Source of the DNA: Leclercia adecarboxylata
GTDB lineage: Bacteria > Pseudomonadota > Gammaproteobacteria > Enterobacterales > Enterobacteriaceae
Direction of reading: 5' to 3'
Assembly: GCF_006171285.1 (NCBI RefSeq)
Contig: NZ_CP040888.1
Location: 1-64,000 of the forward strand
DNA length: 64,000 nt
In this document: piece by piece, positions 43,801 through 52,493 of the stretch
How positions within the stretch are numbered: position 1 is the stretch's first letter
Layout: each line of letters opens with the position of its first letter
Position numbers and translations under genes: made by a program
Notes under the pieces: model-generated
Told to the model about the DNA's origin: nothing
Databases searched by the model: none
Seen by the model: only the letters and a program-made list of their open reading frames with translations

Positions 43801-44000
43801 TGAGCACTGGTTGTCGCATTGCGATTTGCGTTAGGATTAGCAAGATTAAAGTTACTTTCGAGCTGGTCAAATATAGCGTCTGCCGCATAAATACGAGGAG
43901 TCATTACCATATTTATGAGAGAGATATAAAAAGCCCAACTCATAGTATTGGCAATCATTGATGCAATAATAGTTGAAGCTATCGTTTTTCTAAGTTTCAT
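40812..44000 (-). CDS. trhN: TraN-family mating-pair stabilisation protein
   Basis: A 1062-residue exported protein. It has an N-terminal hydrophobic signal region (MKLRKTIASTIIASMIANTM ... PRIYAADA) and a cysteine-rich body with many C-x(n)-C pairs (for example SCTITRDFSV, GGNGDMSMCGDNCVR, MCCYNSM), typical of TraN outer-membrane adhesins that stabilise mating pairs. It is longer than F TraN (about 600) but H-type TrhN is known to be large. It lies downstream of trhU and is read in the same direction. In R27 trhN mutants lose mating stability. A palindrome copy is at 43848-43858. Confidence 0.85.
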   Translation of the reverse strand: MKLRKTIASTIIASMIANTMSWAFYISLINMVMTPRIYAADAIFDQLESNFNLANPNANRNATTSAQDIVEKYKNADSGENVSGKITEKYVGKAESANLNLGKYGAGNSNESVMKNAASDGKSIGSAVQLPSMSGGTINSNYTKEGAKLLSRDANGNIGISSNPNTTPGTKTNTGEIFSSEQKHSDIKFNAADRYGDEDGFVNDIKNRKSQLFDAQSYDGVAYRTLVNANKDNPASSIKPNDPMFTAGRNEITNAVAGTGNWLQNCNVETSKKTVTTHYPDYKEFYCNSPKQDNFSSCTITRDFSVPVYISGGNGDMSMCGDNCVRIWFGRRDDNYWSDGVYDNELTLKFHPDAKLASAKIVNAEWDDHMRVTLDGTQIFAHIDGAYRESDYPAPKGSWELKKSWKLDKVYDVTDKVRKSVYEEPDREVTMASRVWVGGKGEGYFEVELTFENMKLEDKHVQEPAGCYDAVQAPNTFCRFDRFKDMDVGTKRLPESVLSLAKPLYEGDKGFLTWKTNLEGYFCDPLAKDKICSYDASGKIMKDANGKDLCYNYEEIKSMPDACSAYKNDAACVLDKQTCAEGWFDEGTNSCYMYEQKYTCDRGKDVVREVESSTNACVGMIPCSGGTCETGPKEENNDFGKVAAYSNMVQYMQGEAKCEDPNDANSCSVFEGKPEWCGRSVGFVNGLAKTDCCEAPQGTAGALEGIMLAGSMIRNTNWTRVNAQLIKWTGGDTGTWASMSNAVGEWTASAGKTVGQMWNNVTSSLTSVYENVAGNLSRAVGSSATSGGAGGAGQLAQETMSSFGIGQLKQMAMKKAYELLPDTVRDFVFKNVATTGGEVVFSAAVQNFMLALNVIGWIYTAYQVTKMLLEMLVACDQKEMEASIHKNQKSCFTLDTERCVKYLNVGFTKKCVKKATDMCCYNSMLSRVIMQQAYPQLGIDPVASNCVGLSIKQIQQLDFDKIDLTEWINDAVQVGEVPDQYSKFSEESIVENLPFQNENYQLPSERTKEAMGGEENMIKARQENAQAIKEENVDCSYLPRPAICEVGSTTLDPVTGKQLPKY

Positions 44001-44018
44001 TATTTTTACCCTTAGAAA

Positions 44019-45080
44019 TCAAGCGCCTGGTATATATCTGACGCAACAGTCATTGTAACGCCACAACATATAGACATAATTATCATTGCCTATTTTTTTG
44101 CGCCCACCTTTAAGGGTTGACCAGTCATGTACCGAATCACCAAGACGATGACAGCAATCCGGCCCTTTCGCCTCAGGAGTTGGGAAAAGCATTGAAAGCC
44201 GATACTGGGAACGAGGTGTAAAGTATTCCCACGTTTTCTCACACATTGCGTCTGCTCCCATCGTTCGCATCAGCATTCCCTGGCGATGTAGTTTAGTCAG
44301 AAGACGCTGGGTTATCAGTGAACTCGTCCTTACAGCGTCATCATTTGCGTAAATGTGGCCGGTTAATGGATAAAGGTTGCCATCGCATCCGGCACAAAAG
44401 TATGCAGCGAGATTATCCTTTCCTGCTGTTACTGCTACACAGTCAGCAGCGCACACCATTGAGGCAATTGGGTTTGCAAAAACTACTGCCTCTGGATTCA
44501 GGACGAGTGTAAGCAGATCACTTTCCCACATAGGGTCCACTTCGCTTATATAGGTCAGGCTGGCATCTATATAGGGTTCAGCAGTGCACTCGCCAATAAT
44601 CAGTAATTTGAGCATTGTCATGATTGGGAACTCCCAAAGATGAACATCGTAAAATCCGGCTTCAGTTGCTGTCATTGGCTGATTTGTGTTGCTTTTACCA
44701 ATATCAAACTGCGATTTTTGAAGCATCGTGCCTTCAAGAAAGGGGCTGCACCAGGGGCTCTTTACAACTTCAACAATCTTCACCGGCTGAAAGAAGCTCA
44801 ATTGCCAACCTATTTCCGGTACGCCGTTCTGATCTGTGCAGTAGCAACCCGGACGTGAAGGAGCAGCGCCTTCTGGAGCTGCCCCTATGCCCATTATCCT
44901 CATGGGAAAAATGCAGCTCCAACAGATATTCTTAATCAAGCCCTGCCACACTCCAGCTGACTGACACATAGCCCCAGGGACTCCAGCATCTGCTGCCATA
45001 GCCATACCCGGTATAGAAAGCGAAAGCATAACTGCTACAATGAACTCTAAAAGTAACTTTTTGAATTTTTTCACCATCAT
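44019..45080 (-). CDS. trhU: TraU-family conjugation protein
   Basis: I use ATG 45080 (MMVKKFKKLLLEFIVAVMLS); the open frame extends 33 codons further but that part belongs to the 44-residue gene in another frame. The 353-residue product has a signal peptide ending AMAADAG and the cysteine-rich TraU body (CWSCIFPMRIMGIGAAPEGA, CTAEPYIDASLTYISEVDPM, CAADCVAVTAGKDNLAAYFC). TraU works in the periplasm in pilus extension and DNA transfer. It begins 3 bp after the preceding small gene's stop, so coupling is likely. It overlaps a palindrome copy at 45050-45060. Confidence 0.87.
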   Translation of the reverse strand: MMVKKFKKLLLEFIVAVMLSLSIPGMAMAADAGVPGAMCQSAGVWQGLIKNICWSCIFPMRIMGIGAAPEGAAPSRPGCYCTDQNGVPEIGWQLSFFQPVKIVEVVKSPWCSPFLEGTMLQKSQFDIGKSNTNQPMTATEAGFYDVHLWEFPIMTMLKLLIIGECTAEPYIDASLTYISEVDPMWESDLLTLVLNPEAVVFANPIASMVCAADCVAVTAGKDNLAAYFCAGCDGNLYPLTGHIYANDDAVRTSSLITQRLLTKLHRQGMLMRTMGADAMCEKTWEYFTPRSQYRLSMLFPTPEAKGPDCCHRLGDSVHDWSTLKGGRKKIGNDNYVYMLWRYNDCCVRYIPGA

Positions 45081-45082
45081 GC

Positions 45083-45217
45083 TCACTTGGATGTAATAAA
45101 TGTTGCAACACTTTCGATATAGTCGACGGCTTTGGTAAAATAACTTCTCATCTGGTCCGGATAATTTAGCGTCAGCCATGTTGCAAAGAGAGCGCCTATA
45201 ATAAATCCGAGTTTCAT
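45083..45217 (-). CDS. 44-residue single-pass membrane protein between trhW and trhU
   Basis: ATG 45217 follows GAGGAAAAATAAG (the trhW stop is inside this ribosome site) and the frame runs 44 codons to TGA 45083: MKLGFIIGALFATWLTLNYP then a soluble tail ending VATFITSK. One N-terminal membrane helix is predicted. The stop is 2 bp from the trhU start (TGAGCATGATG), suggesting coupling. Small membrane proteins such as TrbE or TraQ occur in F-like transfer regions, but I cannot match this one. Confidence 0.68.
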   Translation of the reverse strand: MKLGFIIGALFATWLTLNYPDQMRSYFTKAVDYIESVATFITSK

Positions 45218-45218
45218 C

Positions 45219-46730
45219 TTATTTTTCCTCTGAAAGATTTGGGGCTCCGATACCACGGACTTCTGCCTCGCTAAACAGGGTGATCCGGAATTTATCTTGG
45301 TCAGTAGTTATAAGCGCAGGTGTGTTTTTAATCTGAAAGCGTGAGATGATCTGTTCGTTAACTTTAAACACCTTACCGTTAAATTTTTCACGTAAATCAT
45401 TTAGGTGATCCCATCCATTATCTTTTTGGATACGGGTAAACATTGGCATTACTTTTCCACTACCCAGACGTTGTCGATACTGCTGCTCAGCCCATACCAG
45501 CTGGCCCGGATTGAGTGGATCGAAAATTATCATCGTCAGGTTTTGAGGAAATCTCGAAAGTGGATTAATCAACTCACCGGCGGAAGCTATTACACGGCCC
45601 TGCTTATCTTTTACGTCCTGAGTGACCCTCACTGTAGGGTCAATTAAAAATTCTTTGTGTTCCTGGGCAGGAGGGAGGTCGACCATCCATTGATTTTTCC
45701 ATGTGTCAGAAACGGCCCTTTTTTTTGCACCTTCCCAGTCATATTTTTGTGCACGTTCTTCCAGTTCTTTAATGATGCTCTTTTCTTCAACGGGATAAGT
45801 GGTACCAGCAACCGGGAAAATATCCTGATCGGGTTTTTTAGCAAGTTCTCGCTGAAAAAACTCAACGTTGAAGGAGCCTACCATTTTTGCAAAACGAGCT
45901 TGCTCCCTAGAAATAATTGTCGGTACTTGAGTTACTTGATACTGACTGAAGCTATCAGGATCAATTGTAATCAAAGGAGATTCAAATTTTCCTTTGACAA
46001 TCATTTGGTTTATTGCTGCCTGTGTCTCTGGTAGCCGAGTAGTTCCTTTCTTTAGACCATTGAAAACTACACGAGCTTTATGCTCTGAGGCCGTACGTAG
46101 AAGGTCTTCCAGTACATAATCCGGCAAGCTAAATGAAGCAAAGATCGTTATTCCATTTTCAGTTGATAGTGCTTCTTCACGTGTGCTATCCATTTTTCTT
46201 TCGAAGTCAGCAGCTGTGATGCCCGAGGAACCAAACAATTTTTCGATATTTTTAGATTGTCCTCGCATGACTTCCGGCTTATTTTCCGCAGCTTTCAGAG
46301 CCGCTTCATTAAGGCTGGCGTTTTCTTGAATTTCATCACGTCTTCTAATTATATCGTTGACAGCTTCAGAGTTATTACTTTGGGCCCTGATAGCCTGGGT
46401 ATGGTCTATAACTGCTTGAACACTATCCGCATTCATACCGGGGACGTAACCACGGTTTATTTGCTTGCTCAGGTCCTGGTTTTTTTGGAGTGCTTCAGCT
46501 TGCGCTATGTACTTCTGCACATCTGGTGATTTTAGCGTAGCATCAAGGCTAAGAGCCCCATCTGGCTGCTGTGCACCTTTAGCCTGTGCCCCAAGCCCTT
46601 TTGCTTGCTGAGCGATTAGGTCAGCATCATGTTGATACTCAGTGCTTGCATTTGTATTACTTAAAACTGCACATAACGCAAGTCCAGGAAGTATTGGTAA
46701 ATATTTTTTATTTACATTAAAAGATCGCAT
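45219..46730 (-). CDS. trhW: TrbC-TraW fusion protein of the type IV secretion system
   Basis: ATG 46730 overlaps the trhP stop; an upstream TTG is less likely. The 503-residue protein has a signal peptide (NKKYLPILPGLALCAVLSNT), a helical ~180-residue spacer, a TrbC(F-type) domain (ENGITIFASFSLPDYVLEDL ... QVTQVPTIISR) and a C-terminal TraW domain (YPVEEKSIIKELEERAQKYD ... FQIKNTPALITTDQDKFRIT). F encodes TrbC and TraW separately; the fused form is usual in H-type systems. Both halves are periplasmic pilus-assembly factors. Confidence 0.87.
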   Translation of the reverse strand: MRSFNVNKKYLPILPGLALCAVLSNTNASTEYQHDADLIAQQAKGLGAQAKGAQQPDGALSLDATLKSPDVQKYIAQAEALQKNQDLSKQINRGYVPGMNADSVQAVIDHTQAIRAQSNNSEAVNDIIRRRDEIQENASLNEAALKAAENKPEVMRGQSKNIEKLFGSSGITAADFERKMDSTREEALSTENGITIFASFSLPDYVLEDLLRTASEHKARVVFNGLKKGTTRLPETQAAINQMIVKGKFESPLITIDPDSFSQYQVTQVPTIISREQARFAKMVGSFNVEFFQRELAKKPDQDIFPVAGTTYPVEEKSIIKELEERAQKYDWEGAKKRAVSDTWKNQWMVDLPPAQEHKEFLIDPTVRVTQDVKDKQGRVIASAGELINPLSRFPQNLTMIIFDPLNPGQLVWAEQQYRQRLGSGKVMPMFTRIQKDNGWDHLNDLREKFNGKVFKVNEQIISRFQIKNTPALITTDQDKFRITLFSEAEVRGIGAPNLSEEK

Positions 46731-47229
46731 ATGTTTTCCCAATTACTGAATTCAGCTTTACTGTTCCCCAAAAACGGGAATCCCATGAGTGATCGGTTTG
46801 CCCAATTAGGAAAACTTCGCCTTCAGGAATTATCAATTCTTTTTCAATCAAAATGGACGGAATATTGTATTTCTTCGAAATACGACGTGCATTAGCTTCA
46901 AAAAATTTGTCCCCGTTATAAACCCCATCCATTGTTACTTTAAGTTTGTCACCGCCCACACCGGCAACAATTTTTATGACTCGTTCATTTTCTGGGATAA
47001 AACGTACCGATTTCGGCATGTTAAATGCTATGAGTTCACCAGTTTTAATACTTTTATCCGAATGATCAATCATATAAAAATCAGCAGGCAGGCACCCATT
47101 CAATAAACCGTATCCAAATGTATAACGGGTGAAAAAGACACACATAACGAGAATCAGCAATAAAATATTAAGGGGGACATACCAATCCAGTATAAGCAGC
47201 CCTCTCTTTTTAGGTATGTAGTCGCTCAT
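46717..47229 (-). CDS. trhP: TraF/S26-type signal peptidase with Cys at the nucleophile position
   Basis: A 170-residue protein with one N-terminal membrane helix (LNILLLILVMCVFFTRYTFG) and a periplasmic S26 fold. The box that normally reads S-x-P (catalytic serine) is GCLPADFYM, that is Cys instead of Ser; the lysine box is ENERVIKIVAGVGGDKL and the last box QTDHSWDSRFWG is intact. In R27 TrhP is the pilin-processing peptidase needed for H-pili. Upstream are a dispersed palindrome (47414) and the terminator of the giant protein gene. Whether the Cys is family-wide or a change here cannot be told. Confidence 0.8.
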   Translation of the reverse strand: MSDYIPKKRGLLILDWYVPLNILLLILVMCVFFTRYTFGYGLLNGCLPADFYMIDHSDKSIKTGELIAFNMPKSVRFIPENERVIKIVAGVGGDKLKVTMDGVYNGDKFFEANARRISKKYNIPSILIEKELIIPEGEVFLIGQTDHSWDSRFWGTVKLNSVIGKTYAIF

Positions 47230-47464
47230 ATTTTTCTCACTGGCACTGAAGAATATTTTTACTAGGCAGATGCACCTCTATCCAAGTAACTATTATCCAT
47301 GTTTTTCAACGCTCGGAAGTCTGCAAACTAACCTAATATTCACCTATAAGAATGTTAATTCCTCAGCATGTATACGCAGCTTTGTTAGCGGCCATGAAAG
47401 ATGCCTTTGGAGCAAAGTTACTTTCCGACATTAATTTTTCAAAGGTCCAATTATTGGGTATAAA

Positions 47465-47491
47465 AAAGCCGGGACATAATGTCCCGGCTTT
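47465..47491 (-). terminator. Rho-independent terminator of the giant Ig-like gene
   Basis: AAAGCCGGGACAT-T-ATGTCCCGGCTTT followed by a T run on the minus strand, 16 bp after the stop. Transfer genes trhP-W-U-N must therefore have their own promoter in 47230-47464. Confidence 0.88.
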
Positions 47492-47506
47492 ATATTTAAA
47501 AATTAA

Positions 47507-50500
47507 CTACTCACTGCTTGGTATTGATACAGTGTTTTCAGACTTACTTGCCTCTTCAGCCGGTCCGAAAACTGTCACGTGCTGTGTTGCAAAGTCTCCA
47601 CTATCATCATAAGCAATTACTTTTATGTCCTGCTTACCACGGTTAAGGTTTTTAGAAAGTGTAGCCGTACTACCGAAAACGTTCCTTAATTCGCCGTTGA
47701 TGAACCATTCATATCTAACCATTTTTCCATCAGTATCATCACATTTATTGGTAAAGCTCCAGCTTAGGTTGGTTTCCGTGTAGCTCAATGTACAATTAGG
47801 CACTGCGTTTTTAACGACATCAAACTCAACAGATGCTGAACCTCTCTGTCCAAGTTTACTAACAACATCAATTGTAATCTCGTATTTCTTTTCTTTTAAA
47901 CCCGAGATCAGTTGAGCCCAATAATTTTTGCCGCTGGGTATTACTTCACCGTTCACCTTGTATGTGACCGTATCTATCGAGTCCGCCGAATGAGATAGCT
48001 TGATGTTTGACCTTAAGGTTACATCGAGTGGAGCTCTCATATATTTGTTAGAGAACTTGGGTGTCATCTCAACGTTCATTGGCGTTTGTTCATCGACAAC
48101 AAAGGTATTTTCGATACGCTGTTCATTGTTTCGGTTATCTTTGAAAACAACCATCAATATATATTTGCCAGGATTTTCAATTGTAAATTCTTTGGTGTCA
48201 CCTTCATCTTTAGTGATTACCAGATTCTCTTTGTCGTAGATCCATTCACGGGAATAAGTAACACCAGGATAGTCTCCATCCTTAATACCGCTCAACGCAA
48301 CGCGTAGGGTGGTCGGTGCCATGTCGTATTTAAGTTTGGAGCTTATTTTCATCTCGGGAAATTTATAAACCCACGATTTGACAGAAACTCTACGGGTAGA
48401 AACCGTATTCTCCTTATTGTCCGCTAACCATGCACTGTATTCAAAAGCAGCATATCCCTGTTTATCCAACATTTGCTCAGTAAGGGTAACAGACAGTGAA
48501 GAGCCCTTAAATGTCTGGCCATCCGGTGTTTTCCATTCTTCAACTACGTTATTACCATTCTGGTACTTACTGTTAGGGTTCGTGAACTTACCTTCCAAAG
48601 TAACTTTTTGACCAACCTCTACCTTTGAAACCCCCGTTACCGAGACAGAAAGGCGCTTGGGTTTTGCGGCTGCCAACCGAGCAGACGTTTCCTTCCATGA
48701 AGACTCCTCTGCCAGTTCATCGGAATCAAGGTAACGCATCCGGGCATAAATCGTAGACGGTAGGGTATCAGCTGAAGCCACAGTGTAAGTTGTATCTCCC
48801 TGCACCCAGTTGACTTTATCCTCTGACCAGAGAACCTCAGCGGTGCCTGCTGGTATAGGTTCATCGTTATCAAGCAGGGTTACAGGTATATCTGAGCCCT
48901 GAAGAATGTCTGTAACATCTATACTGAGCTTAGGCTGCTTGTAGGTAACTACCGTTAAGGCATCTGTGTAGGAAATCTTGGATGTGAATTTATTAGTCAT
49001 TTTTGCCCTATAAAGCCACTTTCCTACTTCTGTCTTTTTGATACTTACACTTCTCTTTCCGGTCATGTCGGAAAGCATGGTCCAGGTTTGACCATTATCA
49101 GAGGACTGCTGCCATTCGGTGGGGGCGAGTGCATCAGAGTTAGCCGTACTGGCAGATTTGAAGCTTACCAGAGTACTAAGTGGGATCCTTCCGATAATAA
49201 GGCTTTTCGACAGGTTACCCTCCAGTTCCTCACCTTTATAGATTCGAATGCCTACAGCACTGGTCTCACGTTTCATTTCAAAATCAGAGAATGGCGATCT
49301 GACCTTAGCCACACCAACCAGACGCATATTACCCAGATCCATATTTTCAATTTTAATCTTGGTTTCGACAATGCCCGCATCATTGACCGGCAATGCTTCA
49401 GTCAGCGCAGTTCTTTCGTATGTAGTTTTATAACGGCCTGTTTCTGGATCTTTGCCGTATACACTTTTTTGAGAGTATATCGTGACGTCCCATTCTCCCA
49501 TTGTTTTACGGTCAAATGCACTTTTACGTGTGGAGTTGTTATAACGCCCCACTGTTACCTTTAAGGGCACTTCAAGAGATGTGGCTGTTTTTTTGTCATC
49601 CACTTCCATCGATGCTCGAATATTGAAATCAGGCACCGTATATACGTTGAGGGTGTCTGTAGTTCTTAATTCTGGATCCTTTGAGTATTCTACAGCTATG
49701 TCAAAGACGTTCTTTGTCCACAATGGTGCAGCAGCAACCTTGACCCTTTGTACAAAGGTCGTTGCATCGTTGTTTGAGGAACGATTTTTAAATGACGTTT
49801 TGACAGCCTCAGAGCCGTTTTGAGAGACGATCATCGTAACGTCAGCTGGTACCACCTTCGCTAATATTCGAGCGGCCTCCCCCCCGGTCGTATAAGCCAG
49901 AGCAGTGTTCGGATTGATGCCTGCTATGACTTTATTCTTTTTGTAAGAGATGATCGGGTTGTATGGTAATTGTGTGGTCAGAGTACGGCGATTCCTTGCG
50001 GAAACCGCTTTAGAGCCCTTCCCGTTAATCATATAGACTTGATAGTCGAGCAGATTCTCACCTGTTTTATTAAAGAATCCAGTTAGACCCGGGGTACGTC
50101 CTTTAAAATAGAACTCCAACCCATCAGGGACATTGTTCCACTGAGGGTAGCATGCTGTAACATCTGATTTTTCCCCATACCAGGCGAGGTAAGCATTCGC
50201 ATTTTCCTCTGTGGTAAACAGAGTGCATTTATCACCAGCTGTTTGACTAAGCAGGTCCGTATACTGACGTACGCGCGAGTAAAGAGTTACGTTTTTTTCC
50301 AGATTCTTAAGAGTGAATCCAGTAGGTTGATAAGTGAACACGGTACTGAAATTTACGTTTTTTCCATAAAGGTTTTCAGCCACCACAGTAATCTCGTGAT
50401 CCGAATTAACTGCTAAATCGTCTCCAACCGGCAGGTAGTAAATACCTTTATAATTTGTAGGTGTTAACGAAACTACTTTGTTGTCTATTGTTACTGATTT

Positions 50501-51811
50501 TATGTCAGCAACCCCAGCCTGCCCCTGGAAAGCTGCAACGATAATCTCGTTCAGGAAGTATACGGGTGCTCGTTTAGTTAATACCTGCCCATCTTTGAGA
50601 ACCATAAGCGTTGGGTTATCAGACAGCATCAGTTTGCTTTCAGGCTCAGTGTACGTAGAAGAGTTTTTGCTCGTATTTTCTACTGTAAAAGTCGCTGCGT
50701 AGGACCCGTTTATAAGATCCGTTAAGTCAAAGATATAGAGGTACTCATCACCGACTTTTTGAGGTCCACTTACCGGCTGTAAAGTTCTACGTAAAGGGGT
50801 TGCCCAGGACTGTTTGAAATCAATCTCAGTGCCATCATCTAAAGTCACTTTAGTCGTCGGCTTAAACACGCCATCCGGAGTCATAGTGAGCGACATAGCT
50901 GTTGGGAGCCACCATTCACCTTCTGTTTCTTGCTGGGGTACCTTAACGGCCACAGCAACGGTTTTGGCTCCGGTATAGATGTCCTGGCCACCTACTTTGA
51001 TTGTTTTAGCCTCATCGGTAAAATTCCAAAGTGTATGGTCTACTACAGGAGGCCGATAATCCCAGTTAACAACAAGCTTTTTGGATTCAGGAGGTGCGAA
51101 ATAATTATTCTTAGAGTTTGCTGTAATTGTGATATCACGTGAACCCAAAAGTTCATCTGTATCACTGGCCTTAATGCTTCCAACTTCAATGGTACAGGAA
51201 GTTCCGCCAATAGGTACTTCACAGGCGGAGCCTGAACCTATTGAGATGTATTGAATATAATTGCGGGGTTCAACAGAAACAGCGATATCTTTGATCGCTT
51301 CATCCTTTAAATACGATTTGAAAGAAAAGCCGTCATAGACTAATCCGTTCAGGGATGATTTAAGACCGGTGATAGTTGGTTTTACCGGTGCCACACTTTT
51401 GATTGAATATTCACCTTTTACTATTTCAACTTTTTTCCGTTCAGAACCAGAGAAGTAAGAAATCTTGTAAGGTAGTTTTAAATCACCGGTGGTGTTGGGA
51501 ACGCCTGAAAGAGTGAAGCCGTTAGAAGTTAATCCCAAGGTATTGGGTAACCACTCAAAAAAACAAACGAGGTTATCAACAGAGGAAGTCGCTCGATCAT
51601 CAACCGTTACATTACAGGCTGTGCCTGCACCTGAGGCAGTGATAGTGTTAGAATTAACGTATGCAACAAAGTCGCCCGGCCCCGGGTCAAAGGATACGGC
51701 TGGCAAATCAGCCTGTAGCTTTCCTGAAATCATAATCGCTTCAGCATAGACCGCTTTAATCGGAGCAATTAAAGAAAACAACAGGGCTAAACCTAAACCT
51801 GATTTTCTCAT
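47507..51811 (-). CDS. giant exported Ig-like (Big) domain protein, RSP-like
   Basis: A 1434-residue protein with a signal peptide (KSGLGLALLFSLIAPIKAVY-A). The body is a string of beta-sandwich Ig/PKD-like repeats of ~90-100 residues; typical segments are VSVTGVSKVEVGQKVTLEGK and SYTETNLSWSFTNKCDDTDG near the end. Few cysteines, no anchor motif. Size (~157 kDa) and place beside the Tra2 genes match the large Ig-like proteins (RSP) of IncHI plasmids, which are secreted and bind flagella or promote conjugation. Two palindrome copies lie inside (48597, 50841). Domain type is clear; RSP equivalence is from memory and size. Confidence 0.78.
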   Translation of the reverse strand: MRKSGLGLALLFSLIAPIKAVYAEAIMISGKLQADLPAVSFDPGPGDFVAYVNSNTITASGAGTACNVTVDDRATSSVDNLVCFFEWLPNTLGLTSNGFTLSGVPNTTGDLKLPYKISYFSGSERKKVEIVKGEYSIKSVAPVKPTITGLKSSLNGLVYDGFSFKSYLKDEAIKDIAVSVEPRNYIQYISIGSGSACEVPIGGTSCTIEVGSIKASDTDELLGSRDITITANSKNNYFAPPESKKLVVNWDYRPPVVDHTLWNFTDEAKTIKVGGQDIYTGAKTVAVAVKVPQQETEGEWWLPTAMSLTMTPDGVFKPTTKVTLDDGTEIDFKQSWATPLRRTLQPVSGPQKVGDEYLYIFDLTDLINGSYAATFTVENTSKNSSTYTEPESKLMLSDNPTLMVLKDGQVLTKRAPVYFLNEIIVAAFQGQAGVADIKSVTIDNKVVSLTPTNYKGIYYLPVGDDLAVNSDHEITVVAENLYGKNVNFSTVFTYQPTGFTLKNLEKNVTLYSRVRQYTDLLSQTAGDKCTLFTTEENANAYLAWYGEKSDVTACYPQWNNVPDGLEFYFKGRTPGLTGFFNKTGENLLDYQVYMINGKGSKAVSARNRRTLTTQLPYNPIISYKKNKVIAGINPNTALAYTTGGEAARILAKVVPADVTMIVSQNGSEAVKTSFKNRSSNNDATTFVQRVKVAAAPLWTKNVFDIAVEYSKDPELRTTDTLNVYTVPDFNIRASMEVDDKKTATSLEVPLKVTVGRYNNSTRKSAFDRKTMGEWDVTIYSQKSVYGKDPETGRYKTTYERTALTEALPVNDAGIVETKIKIENMDLGNMRLVGVAKVRSPFSDFEMKRETSAVGIRIYKGEELEGNLSKSLIIGRIPLSTLVSFKSASTANSDALAPTEWQQSSDNGQTWTMLSDMTGKRSVSIKKTEVGKWLYRAKMTNKFTSKISYTDALTVVTYKQPKLSIDVTDILQGSDIPVTLLDNDEPIPAGTAEVLWSEDKVNWVQGDTTYTVASADTLPSTIYARMRYLDSDELAEESSWKETSARLAAAKPKRLSVSVTGVSKVEVGQKVTLEGKFTNPNSKYQNGNNVVEEWKTPDGQTFKGSSLSVTLTEQMLDKQGYAAFEYSAWLADNKENTVSTRRVSVKSWVYKFPEMKISSKLKYDMAPTTLRVALSGIKDGDYPGVTYSREWIYDKENLVITKDEGDTKEFTIENPGKYILMVVFKDNRNNEQRIENTFVVDEQTPMNVEMTPKFSNKYMRAPLDVTLRSNIKLSHSADSIDTVTYKVNGEVIPSGKNYWAQLISGLKEKKYEITIDVVSKLGQRGSASVEFDVVKNAVPNCTLSYTETNLSWSFTNKCDDTDGKMVRYEWFINGELRNVFGSTATLSKNLNRGKQDIKVIAYDDSGDFATQHVTVFGPAEEASKSENTVSIPSSE

Positions 51812-51930
51812 GACGAATACCTGTTTTTCTGAGCAAAATTAAACTCACTTTACGATGAAAAACAGAAATATCCGTTCGTATAACATTTAAAAAAACCTGT
51901 ATTTTTCCGTATATTCCGTATGTTAATGCG

Positions 51931-52485
51931 CTATTTTGAATTCTTGGCTTCAGATAAGCGAAGCGCGGTAATTATAGACTCGGAGCTTACCCAGGGCGTT
52001 TTTTGAGCAAGATATCCAAGTATGTAGAGGCCAATTTTAACGCAATCCATTTGTGAGACGGGGACCATGTGCATGAAGGGTTTTAAGCCATCTTTATCGA
52101 CTGGAACTATCCCTGCGGATAACAACAAACCGCCCCTCTCGTTTGGGGTAACGCTTATATTTTTGTATACGACGTGGCCATGATGTGAGGTTTTCCTCTT
52201 ATCAATCTTTAAAGTATGCATGATTCTAAGAAATACAGATGCCATCTGCATAACTTCATTCGTCGACAATTTTAGAAGTACAGAACGGTTTGAGCCCCAG
52301 TCATAATCTTTTTTTGCGTTCCTTGGAGCGACGTGCAATGTAAGATAATAATTATCAATCTCATTTGAAAAAGGTGAAGGTTTTGATGAGCTAACATCTT
52401 CATTGTTCATCTCAATGACAAGGGCTGCATCCTGACCAAATGCTTTAACATTATGGTTTTTAAGAGCGAAGTCTGAAGTTGCCAT
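51931..52485 (-). CDS. uncharacterised protein downstream of the giant Ig-like gene's promoter region
   Basis: ATG 52485 gives 184 residues (MATSDFALKNHNVKAFGQDA); an ATG nine codons upstream overlaps the preceding gene. It is an alpha/beta soluble protein (YYLTLHVAPRNAKKDYDWGS; VMQMASVFLRIMHTLKIDKR) without recognisable motif. The three genes 53388, 52919 and 52485 overlap or nearly touch and form one operon. A palindrome copy (52490-52500) spans the overlap with the preceding gene's stop. Confidence 0.6.
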   Translation of the reverse strand: MATSDFALKNHNVKAFGQDAALVIEMNNEDVSSSKPSPFSNEIDNYYLTLHVAPRNAKKDYDWGSNRSVLLKLSTNEVMQMASVFLRIMHTLKIDKRKTSHHGHVVYKNISVTPNERGGLLLSAGIVPVDKDGLKPFMHMVPVSQMDCVKIGLYILGYLAQKTPWVSSESIITALRLSEAKNSK

Positions 52486-52493
52486 ATAAAAAG

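Noticed and set aside
47352..47612. Plus-strand reading frame of 86 codons before trhP
   Set aside because: It runs over the terminator and into the giant gene on the other strand, with no ribosome site and no plausible product.
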